A DNA stretch of 64,000 nucleotides from Alligator mississippiensis. Its lineage: Eukaryota > Chordata > Crocodylia > Alligatoridae. The translations under genes were made by a program, and so were the position numbers. Below the pieces are notes generated by a model. It did not search any database and had not been told where the DNA came from. It was given only the letters and a program-made list of their open reading frames with translations. This document shows positions 1 to 12,591 of this stretch, piece after piece (the first letter of the stretch is position 1; each line of letters begins with the position of its first letter). The stretch is from assembly GCF_030867095.1 (NCBI RefSeq), contig NC_081837.1, forward strand, positions 14,960,501-15,024,500, given 5' to 3'.

Positions 1-162
1 GTTCTCTAAGCCACTATTTTTTTCTTGTTTGTTTTTCTCTCTATTTCTGCTCTTGGGGAGGAGGGAGGGCCGAAGGAAATGTGTTGAATGTGAGAGAGAC
101 GGGGTCTAACACCCACAAAATTTGTGAATCTAAATTTTGCAACTTAGGCCCTTCTTCAATAG

Positions 163-392
163 CAGTGATGCTCAGCCTGCTGACCCCAGGGGCCAGGTGA
201 GTGACATGGAGCCCAGGCCATGGACCAGATCCTGTAGGCAAGGTCAGTTTGAGGGCCAGATCCAGTATGGGGTTCTGAAAGCTGCAGCCATGAATTATGC
301 CACAGCCCCCCTACCACATTTCCAGATCTATGGGGAGCCCCACAGGCCAGGTTCAGCCTGCAGGCTGGCAGCTGTGCACCATTACTCAGTAG
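163..392. mobile_element. hAT-like repeat fragment (weak)
   Basis: The left part begins CAGTGATGCTCAGCC, which matches the terminus of the better preserved hAT copies at 13281 and 47096. The body has the same GC-rich phrases (CCAGGCCATGG, CCACAGGCCAGG). The right terminus is not clear and no target duplication was found, so the call rests on the left end only. Confidence 0.3.
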
Positions 393-1487
393 TAAAAGTT
401 TATGAAAGGTAAAGGGAGTTGGCTGGAATCAAATATGCTGCAAGCAGTTCTGCTAATACCTGTGCTCTTCAAGTTTCTGGGACACCGGTGTTACGGGTGA
501 CTCTTATCCCTGTGTGTGCCTGGCTTCCTGTGATCAGAGGCCTGCTGAAGAATGTCTTTCATTCGAAAGCTTGTCTAACTTTATCTCAGCTGCATAGCTG
601 GTCCAATAAAAGACATCACCCTGCCTCTCACGTATTACAGAGAAAGCATTTCAGTGTCTGTTTAAGGCGCCTGTCGCTGGCCATTTTGTAGTACTGGTAT
701 TTCTCGAGTTTCAAGCAAGGAGTAAGCTCTGTTGGTGCAAAGAGAGGGTTTCTTGTTAATAGATTGTGTTTGCACTCCTATAACTACAGCATTGACTGGC
801 CAGAGAATAATTGAACTGGAGTACATTGCCAGTGTGGACAAAGCCTGTGGTCTGGAAACAATAGCCCAGCCTGGAGCAAATGGCACCTGTGCCTTTGCCA
901 CCTCATGGCAGCCAGGCCTTTTTAAATTGTGTAACAAATGGCACGGATCTTCCCGCAGAACATGCTGTGCAATTTGAAAACAATTAAATACTGTAGGTAA
1001 TGTGAACTGTTGAAGGCCACTTAAAAAACAGCCTCAAGGTGAAACCCCACTATGCTCAGCTAGCTAACAGTGTAGTTACTCTGCTAGGAATTTGAGGGAT
1101 CTGGTTGCAGATAAACGCTTGGGAATAAATTCTGAGTCTGTAACTTCTGTTGTGAACAGTTCCATTATTAGGGAGACAGTTGTTTGCCTAAGTGCTCATT
1201 TATCATTGTAAGATTCAATGAATGACGCCAGCTTAATTCACTTCTCTCCACAAGAAGACATTTGAAAGATTCTTCAAAAGTACTGGAAAGGAACACACAT
1301 GGAGTAAGAATTGGTATGGCACTTTCACTAGCATTTGGGTTTCAACGTGATACATTTTTTGAGAGAATGAACAAGAGAAACTTCCGATGTAAGATGCAGT
1401 CATTTGTACTTCAGATATTTGTGCGCAGGTCCAAGGAGGTTAATGGGACATTTATCTATGTGATGACATCAAGTGAGGAAGGAGCGG
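393..1487. other. Noncoding stretch, nothing recognised
   Basis: Both strands were read. Only short open frames without recognisable domains are present. If the exon at 4235 is real, this DNA belongs to its upstream intron. Confidence 0.4.
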
Positions 1488-1815
1488 GGATTTGATAACA
1501 GCCTTCAAATACCTGATGAGTAACCATAGAGAGGATGGAGATGAGCTTTTCTTTCTGACCATAGGGGGCACATCTAGGAGCAATGGCCTCGAGCTACAGC
1601 AGAGGAAATTTATGTTGGAGAATAGACAGAATTTTCTGACTATGCGGGTGGTCTGGCATTGGAACAGGCTACCTGGAAGAACTGGGGTATCTCCATCCTT
1701 GGAGCTTACTGCAAGAGAGACGGTTGGGCTAGGATGGTTTAGTCAGGGACAGTTCTAGCTTGAGCAGGGGGCTGGACTAGTTGACCTTGTGAGGTTCCTT
1801 CCAGCCCTACTTCCT
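1488..1815 (+). mobile_element. CR1 LINE, 3' end
   Basis: The sequence reads like the C-terminal end of CR1 ORF2 and its 3' UTR: a degenerate GGAACAGGCTACCTGG stretch, then GGCTGGACTAGTTGACC and the tail GGTTCCTTCCAGCCCTA followed by TTATGATTATTAA. Frames are broken, as expected for an old 5'-truncated copy. The left boundary is approximate. Confidence 0.75.
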
Positions 1816-2653
1816 TATGATTATTAATACTATTACTAGCAAAGATCTGAACAGTGTAGCTTCTTGGATAACCATTATAGCCAGGGCTTATCAGTCTGCT
1901 AATGGAAAAAATAACCCAAGTTATAGTAAGTATCTTAAGGACAGCTTTTCCATTTAATTTTAGACATCAGAGCATGAACCCAGCTGTCCTATATGCCAGT
2001 GCAGACGGCAGAATACTAACACCTAGGTAACGCCAACTCTCTGCACAAACTGATTCTTAGTTGAGATTCAGAACTGTATCAATGTCATGTCAGTTTATGC
2101 TGCATTGAGTTCATTTCCTGTCCTGGAGATTATGTTTCCTTTAATACTGAAACAAAGTATACAGACAGGTATCATCTACTGAGAATTAAGGGAGATGTTT
2201 AATCTGATGCATCAAATTGCAGGCAGTAGCAGACAGTAGAAAATGATAGAAGGCTCTCTGTAAGTAGTAAGACTGTATCTGTTGTTGAATTATGTTCTTG
2301 CCATCCAGCCGTGCAGACGTGCTCATATTGTATCTGATAATGGAACCTCCTTTCCTGTTCAAGGCAATAAAGCATTTAAAGAGGGTCATGACAATACCTG
2401 GATGAACTCGTATCAGCCACCCAAGACTGATCTATTACTAAGCATCTCAGAGCCAGGCCTGAGAATACACTGGGAAATGATTGATTGCCTATATTCAAGG
2501 TCAGGTTTATCACCAGGGTATGATGGCACACTGGAGGAAAGGAATGTGTTTCATGGCAACCAGTTTTCTTTTTATTTCCCTATTTGAAAAAAATGCCTCA
2601 GCCGGCTTTTCTCGCAACTTCAAACTAGAAGGTTTGATTCTAATTTGCCCACA
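1816..2653. other. Noncoding stretch, nothing recognised
   Basis: AT-rich DNA with no domain-bearing frame and no repeat end that I can identify. Confidence 0.4.
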
Positions 2654-3096
2654 GGACTGTCCCTAAGGGGGTGTGGGGCCCAGGGCAAATCAGCCTGTGC
2701 GGGGCCACTGGGAGGGCAGGGGCAGGGCTGCAGCACTCAGCTCAGCGCTCACTGGCTGTGGGGCTGGGGCCAGGGCTGGGAGAGCTGGGCAGCATGGGCT
2801 GCAGAGCAGGATGGAGGTGGCAGCCCTGGTGCTGGTGCTGAGGATGCTGCTGCTGGTACAGCCCACCCCAGGGGGCCACCTGCAGTGCAGGGCAGCCAAG
2901 GTGAGGGCCACGCTGGGTGGGGGATGCCCTTGCAGCAGGGGGGCCCGAGCCCAGCTGAGCCATGGTGCCCAGTGCCCGGCAGCCTCACAGGAGCTCTGGG
3001 CCAGGCTGTGCTGTGGGGCAGGTGCTAGGCAGCACCTCTGCCGAAGCGCGGGGACCAGAGTGGTCAGTTGCCCCAATTCACTGTACTCTTAAGTCC
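2654..3096. mobile_element. GC-rich DNA transposon-like block
   Basis: A sharply bounded GC-rich block inside AT-rich flanks. The ends are loosely inverted: GGACT with GGGGCCCAGGGCAA at the left, and on the other strand GGACT with TTGGGGCAACTG at the right. The long open frames on both strands (up to 139 codons) are compositional and show no domain. The superfamily cannot be assigned. Confidence 0.35.
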
Positions 3097-3179
3097 AGCC
3101 CCGTTTCCCGTTTTTTGGTTGGTTGGTTGGGTTTTTTTGTGGGGGGAGGTTGTTGACTTAGAGTCTAAAATTTTGAGAC

Positions 3180-3299
3180 CAGTGATTCTCACCTGGGGTG
3201 CTGCAGGACCCTAGGGTGCCACAAGATCCCATTAAGAGTGGCACACCACACCGCATCACCTGGCCCCTGTGTGAGGTGGTAGAAGCGTTCCTTCTTACA
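3180..3299 (+). mobile_element. hAT 5' end fragment
   Basis: Begins CCAGTGATTCTCACCTGGGG and continues with GGTGCTGCAGGA, the start seen in CAGTGNTTCTCAACC-type hAT copies elsewhere in the window (34126, 48094). It is cut off by the MITE that begins at 3300. Confidence 0.4.
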
Positions 3300-3511
3300 G
3301 GGCACGTCTACACGTTGCCGTATGGCGACATTGCTATGCTTTAGAGCATGTTTAGATTTTGCCGCTACATTGCACTAAAATGGAGTGCACCGCTACAGAG
3401 ACATAGCTGCCAATCGCATGTAGACCCACGTGATTGCTACATTGCTGTAGTGTGCCATACGGCGATGTAGCACATCTCTATGTCACTGTAGGGTGATGTG
3501 TAGACGTGCCC
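3300..3511. mobile_element. Harbinger-like MITE, 212 bp
   Basis: Clear terminal inverted repeats: GGGCACGTCTACAC at the left and GTGTAGACGTGCCC at the right. The 3-bp duplication ACA flanks both sides (3297-3299 and 3512-3514). The interior is partly self-complementary around ATTGCTAC. There is no coding capacity. The ends match the elements at 4732, 11464 and 26931. Confidence 0.8.
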
Positions 3512-4234
3512 ACAGTCTAGTGCTCTGTGCCTGCCCTAGCTACTTAACAGTGCCTGAGACTGCTTCTCTGGGGGCTACAATGCCTACAGATGTTTTTTAA
3601 AAATCTTGAGCAGCATATATACTATTTTTTCTATCACAGCTGTTGCTTAGCATTGGTGCTATTGTTTGTACTCTATTGTAACATCACGCAGTTAGGATGG
3701 GAAACCAGTTGCGAGATGCTGGTCCCTGTTGCAAGTGAAATTACAGTGCCCATTGCAACACTGATGAGATTTTCATTGGCCTTGAGGGGGAGGGTAGCTT
3801 CCGTTTGCAATTGCACTTGAGAAAACAAAGCGAGTCAAGCCATAAAACAGGGTGAAAAAATTAGACTTAAACCAAGTAAGCTCCTAAGTCTTGCTGCGTC
3901 TCTCTAATTCTGTTTTGGACAACTAAATATCGTGTCCTAGTGATATAGAAGGAGGACCCAAGGGCATTCTGGCAAAGGAGTGAGCTATATTGTCATCGTA
4001 CAAAGGCTTAGAATACTTAAGATCAGTCAATGAACTGATGCTGATGCATTCACCTTTAATTACTTGTATGGCATCCTTTTTAATGAATCACAGCTTTGGT
4101 TTTCTGTTACGTCTTGCATAGTTATTGATGTTATTGGTTTGCATTGCCTTTCAGAGAAAACGTCACCGATTTTTATTTTTATCTTGGAAAAATTGCCTAT
4201 ACTCTGTTTATTTTTTTTTAATTCATTCATATAG
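3512..4234. other. Noncoding stretch before putative exon
   Basis: No domain-bearing frame. The last 40 bases are T-rich and end in ATAG, which gives a plausible polypyrimidine tract and splice acceptor for the candidate exon at 4235. Confidence 0.4.
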
Positions 4235-4307
4235 AAAGCAGGGGAGCAAAGAAGCAGTGAAGGACCCTGAATTACCAGATGTCTGTGAAGATGAAGCCAC
4301 TTCCTGA
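4235..4307 (+). CDS. Candidate terminal coding exon of unknown gene
   Basis: After a T-rich tract and an AG at 4233-4234, one frame reads KQGSKEAVKDPELPDVCEDE followed by ATS and a TGA stop at 4305-4307. The composition is hydrophilic and acidic, like a natural protein C-terminus, and unlike the random peptides around it. The first base (4235) would complete a codon from the previous exon. I do not recognise the protein, and I see no earlier exon between 1 and 4200, so the upstream intron would be long. It could be a chance frame: only 24 codons are involved. Orientation and position do not fit WSCD1 or the CARD end of NLRP1, the human neighbours I considered. Confidence 0.35.
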
Positions 4308-4731
4308 AGCCATGTGCATGTCCTGGGCTGGTCATTCACCTGCCACTGCTGTTGTAACCATTGCATTATTGTGTTGCACATGTACTGCTGTCATGAACCG
4401 AAGTTTGTGACCTGCAAAACAAAAACGGAAGTTGAAAGGAGGAGACAAGCAGCAAGAACAAACAACGTGAGTTCTTTGGAAACTGCTCACTCTTGGAATC
4501 CTGTCTTGTACGACTGGCTGGTTTCTGTGTATATATTCAACATGTGCCTCATTCACCATTTGTGCTTCAACATATATTGTGCAGTCTTCATAGTCTGGTA
4601 TCTTGACCAATGAATGTGTTTTTATTTATAATTCAAGGAACCAAATTGTATCTGATTAGGGCACTTACCATTAAGATATACTTTTGCATTGTGTACTCAA
4701 AGTATCTGACCAAAAGACTGGTAGTAACCAA

Positions 4732-5058
4732 GGGCATTTATAGACGTGCTCCAGGAGGTGGTGGGGACACTTTAATTAGCATAACTCCAAGAACCATGCT
4801 AATTAAAAGCGCCTGGAGCGTCACATGCATCAGCGTTCCCACACTGAAAAATAGCAGCGGGGCGCTTTGAACTAAAGCTCAGCAAACCAGCTTTAAAACG
4901 CCCCGCTGCCATTTTTCAGCGCGAGGATGCAGATACACGTGACACTGGAGTCTGCTGGAGCACAGTAATTACCACTCACCAGCAGACTCAATTGAGTCTG
5001 CTCCAACACACTGTAATTAGTGTGTCAGAGCAGCCTCCCTGCATGTGTATAGGCGCCC
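4732..5058. mobile_element. Harbinger-like MITE, 327 bp
   Basis: Ends are GGGCATTTATAGACGTGC at the left and GCATGTGTATAGGCGCCC at the right, imperfect inverted repeats, with the 3-bp duplication CAA on both sides (4729-4731 and 5059-5061). Inside is a strong hairpin (4844-4920): CTGAAAAATAGCAGCGGGGC pairs with GCCCCGCTGCCATTTTTCAG. No coding capacity. Confidence 0.75.
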
Positions 5059-6584
5059 CAAGTCTCCAATCCTATATTGACTTTGTTTCATACACAGTTA
5101 AGGACTGAAATTTCCTCTTCCCATTGAAGTCAGCGGCAAAATTCCTATTGACTTCAGTTGAAATAGGATGAGATCTTCCATTAGGAGATTAACTTGGAAG
5201 CTGTATGTGCTTTTCATCTTTTTACATTTATTTTTGCATGATATAGATCATGTTCATGTGTAGAGCAGCATTAGAATCAGTTTGATAAGGCAGGGGAAAT
5301 GTGCAATATACCCCACCTTTGAAAAGGTCCCTGAAATTTTAGAGGCTCTGTAATGCCTCTGCATGATGGCTTAGGGCACTTAGCATTTGCTTATGGAACG
5401 TGGTGTTCCCAAAGGGCTGTGATTTGATTCTGTAGTGCTGGGGCATGTCTTGTGTGGACAGGCATTGTATCTGCAGACTTGAAAGCAAACTCCAAGCTAT
5501 GGGTTTTGTGTCATTTATGGCTACCTGATTCTCTCTCCTAATTCACCTCCCAGTCCCTTTAAGAGATTCACAGTATGTGGATTTAATCATACCTTGTATA
5601 TTTTCCCTATTATTCACTGGTGAATGGCTTGAGACTGGGGAAATCTTCCTAGAAGAGAGTACGCTAGCAGACAGTACTTACATATCTCCCAAGAGACTTC
5701 TGGAAAACATGTTAGAACTTTTTTTGACATTTTAACGCTTTAATTTTTATGTACTTGTTGATGCTGCTATTTTAGCCATGAAGAGTTTGACTTGGAAACT
5801 TCATCCTTAGATTCAGACACCTTTGGCATCTTTCTTTTGTGGTGATTTCCTATCTCATTTGAACCACAGGTAGATTTTTTCCTCCTAAACTTCGTAGGGC
5901 TGGAGCCAAAGCTAGGAGGATCAGACCCTTATTTTCTAGCACTTAAGTAAAGAATATGATTAAATTTGGTTCCAAAATTAATTCTTTTTGATTATTTCAT
6001 TTGTTGAAAACTAAACCCAGAGGAGCTATTACATACAATCTCCATTTCATTTATCTTTTGTGAGGATTCATGTACAAGGATTAGCGACAGTGACAAATAC
6101 ACTTGATTTCTTTATGTAATATAATTTAATTTACGTTATCAAGAGAATTTATAACACTGAGTAAAACAAAGATTATATCTTGTTCTTAAATGTTATTGCC
6201 CCTCCCCTTCACATGGCATTTATTGTATCAAAATATGAAACTGATACTGTATTTGTGTATATAGTCCTGGACAAGGAGGCTCTGATTCATTTAAACATGC
6301 AAGTGTGTGCTTAAATTTTAAATGTGCTCAAATTCATTTTTATGCAGCAAAGCAATTATGAGCGTGCTTAAGTCCCAGTGGCATCCATAGGATTTAAGCA
6401 TGCAGGCTTAAGTGTTTTGCTGAGTTGGGAGTAGGAAAGCTAGATTGTATACGTGAGTGCACAAGAAGGGAGTGGTGGGGAGTACACCTATCTCTATAGT
6501 GCAAGTGAGGTAAAGCTCTCGTTGCAGTGTGCAGTCTCCCAGAAGTGCTAGGAGAATCCTGATTGTCTGCTCAGGGTCTTCCGG
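5059..6584. other. AT-rich noncoding stretch
   Basis: Part of the putative 3' UTR. At 5121-5160 it holds two inverted copies of the short motif ATTGACTTCAG that recurs through the window. Otherwise no gene, repeat end or RNA gene was recognised. Confidence 0.4.
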
Positions 6585-6770
6585 GGTTTGGGTTGTAGCC
6601 ATGTTGGTCTAAGGACATAGGCAGACAAGGTTCCTTGGATGAATTTGATATCTTTTATTAGACCAACCCAAATGGTTGGAGAATAGTTAACTATTCTCCA
6701 ACCATTTGGGTTGGTCTAATAAAAGATATCAAATTCACCCAAGGAACCTTGTCTGCCAGGGTCTTCAGGG
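6585..6770. repeat. Fold-back repeat with 138-bp palindrome
   Basis: An interspersed repeat with the end GGTTGTAGCCATGTTGGTCT. From 6620 to 6757 it is a near-perfect palindrome: two 69-bp arms with one mismatch and no spacer, centre between 6688 and 6689 (GAATAGTTAACTATTC). Related copies occur at 34864 and 41761. TGGTCTAAGGA near the left end resembles a polymerase III A box, but I cannot assign the family. Confidence 0.75.
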
Positions 6771-9700
6771 ACCTTCAGTTGTGGCTCACTGCTGTGACGC
6801 CCCCAACATGGGCTTAAAGCATGCAAAGGTGTCTTACCGAAACTTCAGTATTTCAAATTAGTTGCTCAGAGACTTGAGCTTAATCAGAATTCCAAGGGAG
6901 CAGCAGCAGCGGCTGAAACTACCACTATTCATGGTGATTTATTGCTGCTGCTGCCCAATAAAACACAGAGAGCTTCAGTAATTCACTGACTTCTGTGGCG
7001 CTAACTCAAATTGACACTGGGGAGCTGAGCCCAGAGTCTGGCATAGAGTACAAGGGTGAACATGCATCTCTGCAGTTTAGCAATGGCAACAAAAAGTGCA
7101 AACAAAGCCAAAAGGGAGAACAGTATTGCAGGTTTTAAATAACTAAAAGCAAGTGAGTGATTGGGTTTTTCAGTGAGGAAGAAAGCTGAAATATATATAT
7201 TTTTACAGGGAGAAAAGGTAGATTTAAGGCTTATAGAGAGGAGGCAGCAGTTTTCTCTGGCCCTTTTTAAAGGGCCAGGGAAAGCGCTTTAATTTTCCAT
7301 ATTCACATTCCTTCTCCTCGTCTCTTCTCAACTTTTTACAGATTTTAAGGTTAAAAGGAACAATTAGGATCATTCAGAGTTGAATAAGGTGGACCAGGGA
7401 ATTTTATTCCCTTCTTTTCACCACTGCCCTCTCTTTTATTGCTACAAAAGTCAGTAGACACCTCTGCTACCACCGTTTGGTCAGTTTGAGGAACTGTGCT
7501 TGTTTTTTATCATAGAGCAGCACCTGAAGCAGTGCAGCAAGAGGTAGGCAGGGGTGGCCCAGTAGTCGGTATGCCTAGGGAAGCCTTATGGTTAGGGTAC
7601 AACAACTCAGCCTGAACTTGAGAAGGTCACTTAACCTCTCTCTGCCTCAACTCTAGCATCTAGAAAAGGGGGATAAAACTCCTTCCCACCTTAGAGTGGG
7701 TTGTGAGACTTACTCAATGTTTATAGAGCGTTCCTCCCACTTGAAGTTGTGAAAGCTGTGTTTATTATATCATTGAGTTGTTGTTATACTCTGGAAAGAG
7801 AAAGGCTGGTGAACCAGCCTCATGTTGGGATTTTTTTTGTAATGTGATGCATTTTAAAACGTGGACTGTGCTGATGAAAAACTATTTAATTATATTCCCT
7901 ATTCTCCAGATCAGGCAAGAAGTCTGGCAGAGATAGTATTATGGGCTAATATTTCTTAACAAAGGTACTCTTCATGAGCTTAATTAGTTTCTAACCATGT
8001 CTATAATCATAATCAAACTTGGATTGGTTTCAACTAAGGTGCAGTTTTTAAACCATTTTGTTAAACTTGCAAAACCCTGAGTGGGCACTGAAATTATTTT
8101 TTTTTTATCTGATTTTATCACGGTGAAGCTTTGAATATAGAACATGACATCTGTTTACACTAATAAATTTCTAATACCAATTCAGCCTCAATTGTGCAAA
8201 CTCTTTGGAGGGTTAATCTTTATATTAGGTCTAAAAATGCGTTATCTGTGGGCCAATAACTGTCTGTTGTGAAATGTCATGAGATTTTCAAATTACTTGG
8301 ACATTCAAGTTTTCAATGAGGTTTGGGTGTTTCTCTGTCTCTCTAGTGTCCTTTGAAAATTTCAGTATCACTTACTCAAAAAAACTTAATATAAGGACAC
8401 AAGTAGTCTTAATATAGTATTCCTCTACCTGTAGTGCATTGTTATTGCTTTTATTTTAGCTTTTTTCATTCTCCCAAAATTACTGTAGGAAAATTTTCAT
8501 CATTTCTTTGAAAAACAAATCTATTTCTACGGATCCAGATAGGAATGCATTTTGCAACAGAGACTTTGTTGTACCTTGTTTCATCAGATAATCTCCCAGC
8601 CTAAGATTTCTTTTTCTTTAAATATAAAGAAATTATCCAATTCCATCACAGACAGCAATCTTAAAATCTGCACACACAAAATAAAATAATAAAATAATGT
8701 TCCACTTTTGTATCACCTTATCTGAGTGAGACTTATTGTTAGGTCGTATGGCTGTCAGTGTAGCTTAGAGCAATATTCTATTATGGGACAGGAACAGATT
8801 AAAGGATTAACATATAATGGATTAACGCTTTCATCCATCTAGAATGAATTAAAATAATTTTCTTTACAAGGATATCTTCATATTGGTATATGTAGACAAG
8901 TACCTCGACTTGGTATTGGGTTGATCCCTAGAGCAGTGGCAAGGAGCAGAATGATCAGTTTTTCAGGTCTTTGTGCACACTACATAGTTTGCACTCAAAA
9001 CCCTTTCAAAGGTACCCTGTAAAAGCACACTATTTCTGCAGTTAGAGCAACCTACAAAGGAGGGTGCATAAAGGCATCAAAATGTGTTTGGGTCCACATT
9101 TATGGGAAAACACCTCTTTTCATAGATGCACTTTTGCAATGCAGTCTTTTGTCACCTCTTACAGTTTTGTTCAAGTTTAATTTAGCTATGTGTCCAACTT
9201 GAGAAGCCTTTAAGGAAATTTCTCTTGTGGAAAAATAACACGCGTTTTATCTACGCAAGGTAGATTCTTTATTTTTTTAAGAACTATAAATAACTCTAAG
9301 CCTTGTAACTGGAGAGGGAACCTTTTTGTACAATTTGTCGACTCTGATACAACCATACAACTCTGCTGGTACAATGATAGCAGAGAGCTCTACCATATTT
9401 CGCAGATGTGAATCTGGGCAAGAATGGGTCAATATGAACATTCACTTTAAAAATTCACCATACTTTTAGATACCTAATATTAACATTAGGCAGTACGAAT
9501 GTATACTCAGTAATTCTTAATGTTCCTAACACTGCCTTGCTCAGATGTGCATGCATACCGTATCTGCTGCTGTCTAGTGCTTTTCTGGCCAAGTATTCAT
9601 GATAGAGATTAATGTCTATCTGCTGGTAAATATGGCATAGTTATATTTTGACAGGAAAGGTCTATAAACACACCAAACAAATGAGCCCATTTTAAAAGAT

Positions 9701-11463
9701 TGCACTTGTAACTGTTATTTAGTTTTTCCAGTTGTTTTCCCGCCTGTTAAGGACTCCAGCATGGCAAAAAGAAGAAATGAGTATACTAAATGTAGCCATT
9801 CCAATTTGATACACATAACCAGCTCCTGTAATTGTTGTCCAAATGAGAAACTTAGACATGTGCATCAATAATTGTGATTTTGACTTTAGATATAGATTTT
9901 TCTGTGGTTCTTTTCAGTGCCTTGAGATGCATGAAATAACCTGTAGAAGAGAGACTTTAGGATAAAAAAAAAAATCAGGTGCCACAAGGGTCTTTGTAAG
10001 ACCCGCTTATGTATTTACAATGGGAAGCATAATTTTAGAAAGGGACTAACTGCAATGTTCGTATTTTCCTTTGACTTTTGAGTTTTGTAACTCATTCATC
10101 AAAACCCTTGTTTTTGGGGGGGGGCGGGAGGGTTTACCTTGTTTATCAGAGCACATGAGGTGTGTGGCAGGGCAGTCTTTGACTTTCAAAGGTAATAGGC
10201 AACCCAGAGGCTGTAGTTTGTCTTTGCATTAAGAGGGAAGGGGTGCTCATTTGATTAATTTGCAAATTGGGTGCGGTTTAAATATTCTGATTATGCCATT
10301 CATATTGAAGACAGTTTTGCCATTGACTTCAGGGGATCAGGACCTTCAGGCACTAATAAGTGGCTCTGACAATAGTGCTAAAAGAGGAGCTTGAAAAAAA
10401 TAATTCATTCACTTCTCTTCTTTTTTCTGTAGCTGTTAAGGCTTTCTTCCTAGCAGGTGTTTATAGCAAGCATGAGCTCTGATGTAAACTCCCTCCTGGA
10501 GACAGCCTCAGTGAACACGGTAGCTGTGGTCCCCTTGAACTGCGTAAACAAGGGCAATGAGACAAAGGGAGGATTTTTCTTTCCTTGCTATGCATGAAAA
10601 ATCTGTCCTGTTGGTTGCAATGCATTTCATGAAAGGAATGTCACTGCTCCAAGGAACATAATGTTACAGCAGAAAAATTGTAATTAAATCTACCTCTGTT
10701 GATGGGCAGCTGCAATCTCAGTTGTAATTATTTTATCAGGAAGAAATAGGAACAGGTCCTTTTACAATAGGAGTGACAAATTCTTTTACATTTAGAGTTC
10801 CCAGGGATTAGGTTTTTGAGAACAGGCTAAATTCAGAGATCTGCTGCCATGTAGAATAGACCCCATAAGAGAAAAGGTATGAATGCAGCTCATGTAGACC
10901 TGCTCAAACTAGCTTTAAACTAGTTGGCTCAGGGACTGGCAATAGCATGGCTGTGGCAAGCACAGAATTTAGCACAAGCTAACTCCTGAGAATTTACTCA
11001 GGCTCTCCAGTGGGTTGTATAGTCTGCACTAAGTTAGCTGGTTTAAAAGCAATTCAGACAGGGAGCACTTCTTGACTATAGTGTGTCCAGACCCCTTTAA
11101 TTGCACAAAGACTGTGGGGAATTTGCAGTCTGAAGTCTGGACTTTGGTCTCGAAAACTCTGGATTTCTCGTATTTTATGCAGAACTACTAGCTACAGTAA
11201 CAGGAGCTTTTGTGTATAATTTTAAGTGACGTGGTTTTATTTTAAATGAAAATGTGAGCGCTACATGAAAGGAACATGGATGTTTTTCCTGTTGAAGTGT
11301 TTTAAAATTACTACGCTGCTTCATTGCATGCTTCCAGTGATAGGCTAATAAATTATTGACGACTAAATCAAAATTGGATGATGATGTAGCCTCTTTATGA
11401 GCCAAATCCTGTAAAGTGCTAACTACTCACATATAGAAAGAAAGTGTTTTTATAATCCATACT
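6771..11463. other. Long AT-rich noncoding stretch
   Basis: About 4.7 kb with no open frame above 60 codons on either strand and no clear transposon end. An ancient-looking repeat remnant (TTCACTGACTTCTGTGGCG followed by TTGACACTGGGGAGC) lies at 6981-7045. Tracts such as GGGGGGGGCGGGAGGG near 10117 are simple. Consistent with 3' UTR or intergenic sequence. Confidence 0.4.
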
Positions 11464-11665
11464 GGGTGCATCCACACATGCCCCTGACCGTGCAGTCCCA
11501 GCAGCGCACAGGTTGTTTTCAACCCTACTGCGCAGTTGCTCGTTCCTACTGCAGAGTAGCAGTGGCATCACAGTTACTTCCTGCTGACTCTGCGTCACCA
11601 TAGTGACGAGCTGCATCGCCGCAGCTCATCACTGTGTTGACGTAGCTTTTCATGTAGACGTGTCC
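11464..11665. mobile_element. Harbinger-like MITE, 202 bp
   Basis: Left end GGGTGCATCCACACATG, right end CATGTAGACGTGTCC, with the 3-bp duplication ACT on both sides (11461-11463 and 11666-11668). The interior is GC-richer and partly self-complementary (GATGCAGCTCGTCAC-like arms). Same family as 3300 by its ends. Confidence 0.65.
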
Positions 11666-11904
11666 ACTGTGTTCCAGTTTTGTATGCACATTGTAAGTAT
11701 TTCTGGGGTGCACAGTGTCATGTACAAACAGGACCATTCGTCTATTCAGGGAACATGATGGACAACTCTATCCACTATGAATCCTATGAATCTGCATTTA
11801 AGTGATTTTATTTCTATTCCATATGGCCCTCCTGGGAGGTGCTGTTAAGAAAGAGCAGAAAAAAACCCTTCGACTTGCTGGCTGCATTGCATTTTATGAA
11901 GCAG

Positions 11905-12076
11905 GGAAGCTGTAGAATCTCCTTCCTTGGAGGTTTGCTAGAAGAGGCTGGGTAAGCTGGAAGACACTGGATAAACATTTGTCTGGGGTGGCGTAGGAAA
12001 ACTACCTTCTGCTTTCAGGCATGGGGTCAGACTAGATAACCCTTGAGAACCCTTCCAGCCCTGTGAGTCTATGAAA
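11905..12076 (+). mobile_element. CR1 LINE, 3' tail
   Basis: CTGTAGAATCTCCTTCCTTGG, then GGCATGGGGTCAGACTAGAT and the tail CCCTTCCAGCCCTGTGAGTC ending TATGAAA are typical of the last 180 bases of CR1. Heavily 5' truncated. Confidence 0.75.
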
Positions 12077-12591
12077 GGAGCCTCCCCGCTCCATGGATCA
12101 TGATGTCGTAGCAGTAAAATTACAAATAAATCCATGGATTTTGGACTTTCTAATCACTCAGATCATCCCAGGAGCTGGCCGTAAAAGAGCATTTAACACT
12201 ATAAAAAGAACTAGTCTTTTATTTATCCTAGTCCTAGCTTTTTGCAGTTCAAAGTAATGGTGAGCCTAAATTGAATTATAGGGTTCAGTGGAGAATTACT
12301 TGACAAAAGCTTTTAAAAATATTCACAGAAAACTGTGCTTGATGAAAGGGCTGCTGTTAAAATTAGCATACATATCCCTCTGCACCTTACTCAGACAGAC
12401 TGGAATAAAATGTAAAGGCTTTGGGTCCAACAGTGCTAATAAATTGGTTCAATGTGTTATCGTTGGGAAGCAAATTACATACTGACTATAGATTGGAGAA
12501 CTGAGGGTGTTCATATTTCTTCCACTAGTTTATGGTGCTGTTAGATGTCCAGCAGCTCAACCGAATCCTTATTGGCTTCAACTATTTGCAA

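Noticed and set aside
4125-4234. Upstream part of the 60-codon frame before the candidate exon
   Set aside because: It is T-rich and reads as random hydrophobic residues; it fits an intron end with a polypyrimidine tract better than coding sequence.
6601-6612. tRNA gene from the A-box-like TGGTCTAAGGA
   Set aside because: No cloverleaf can be drawn and the B-box-like sequence in relatives is over 100 bases away.
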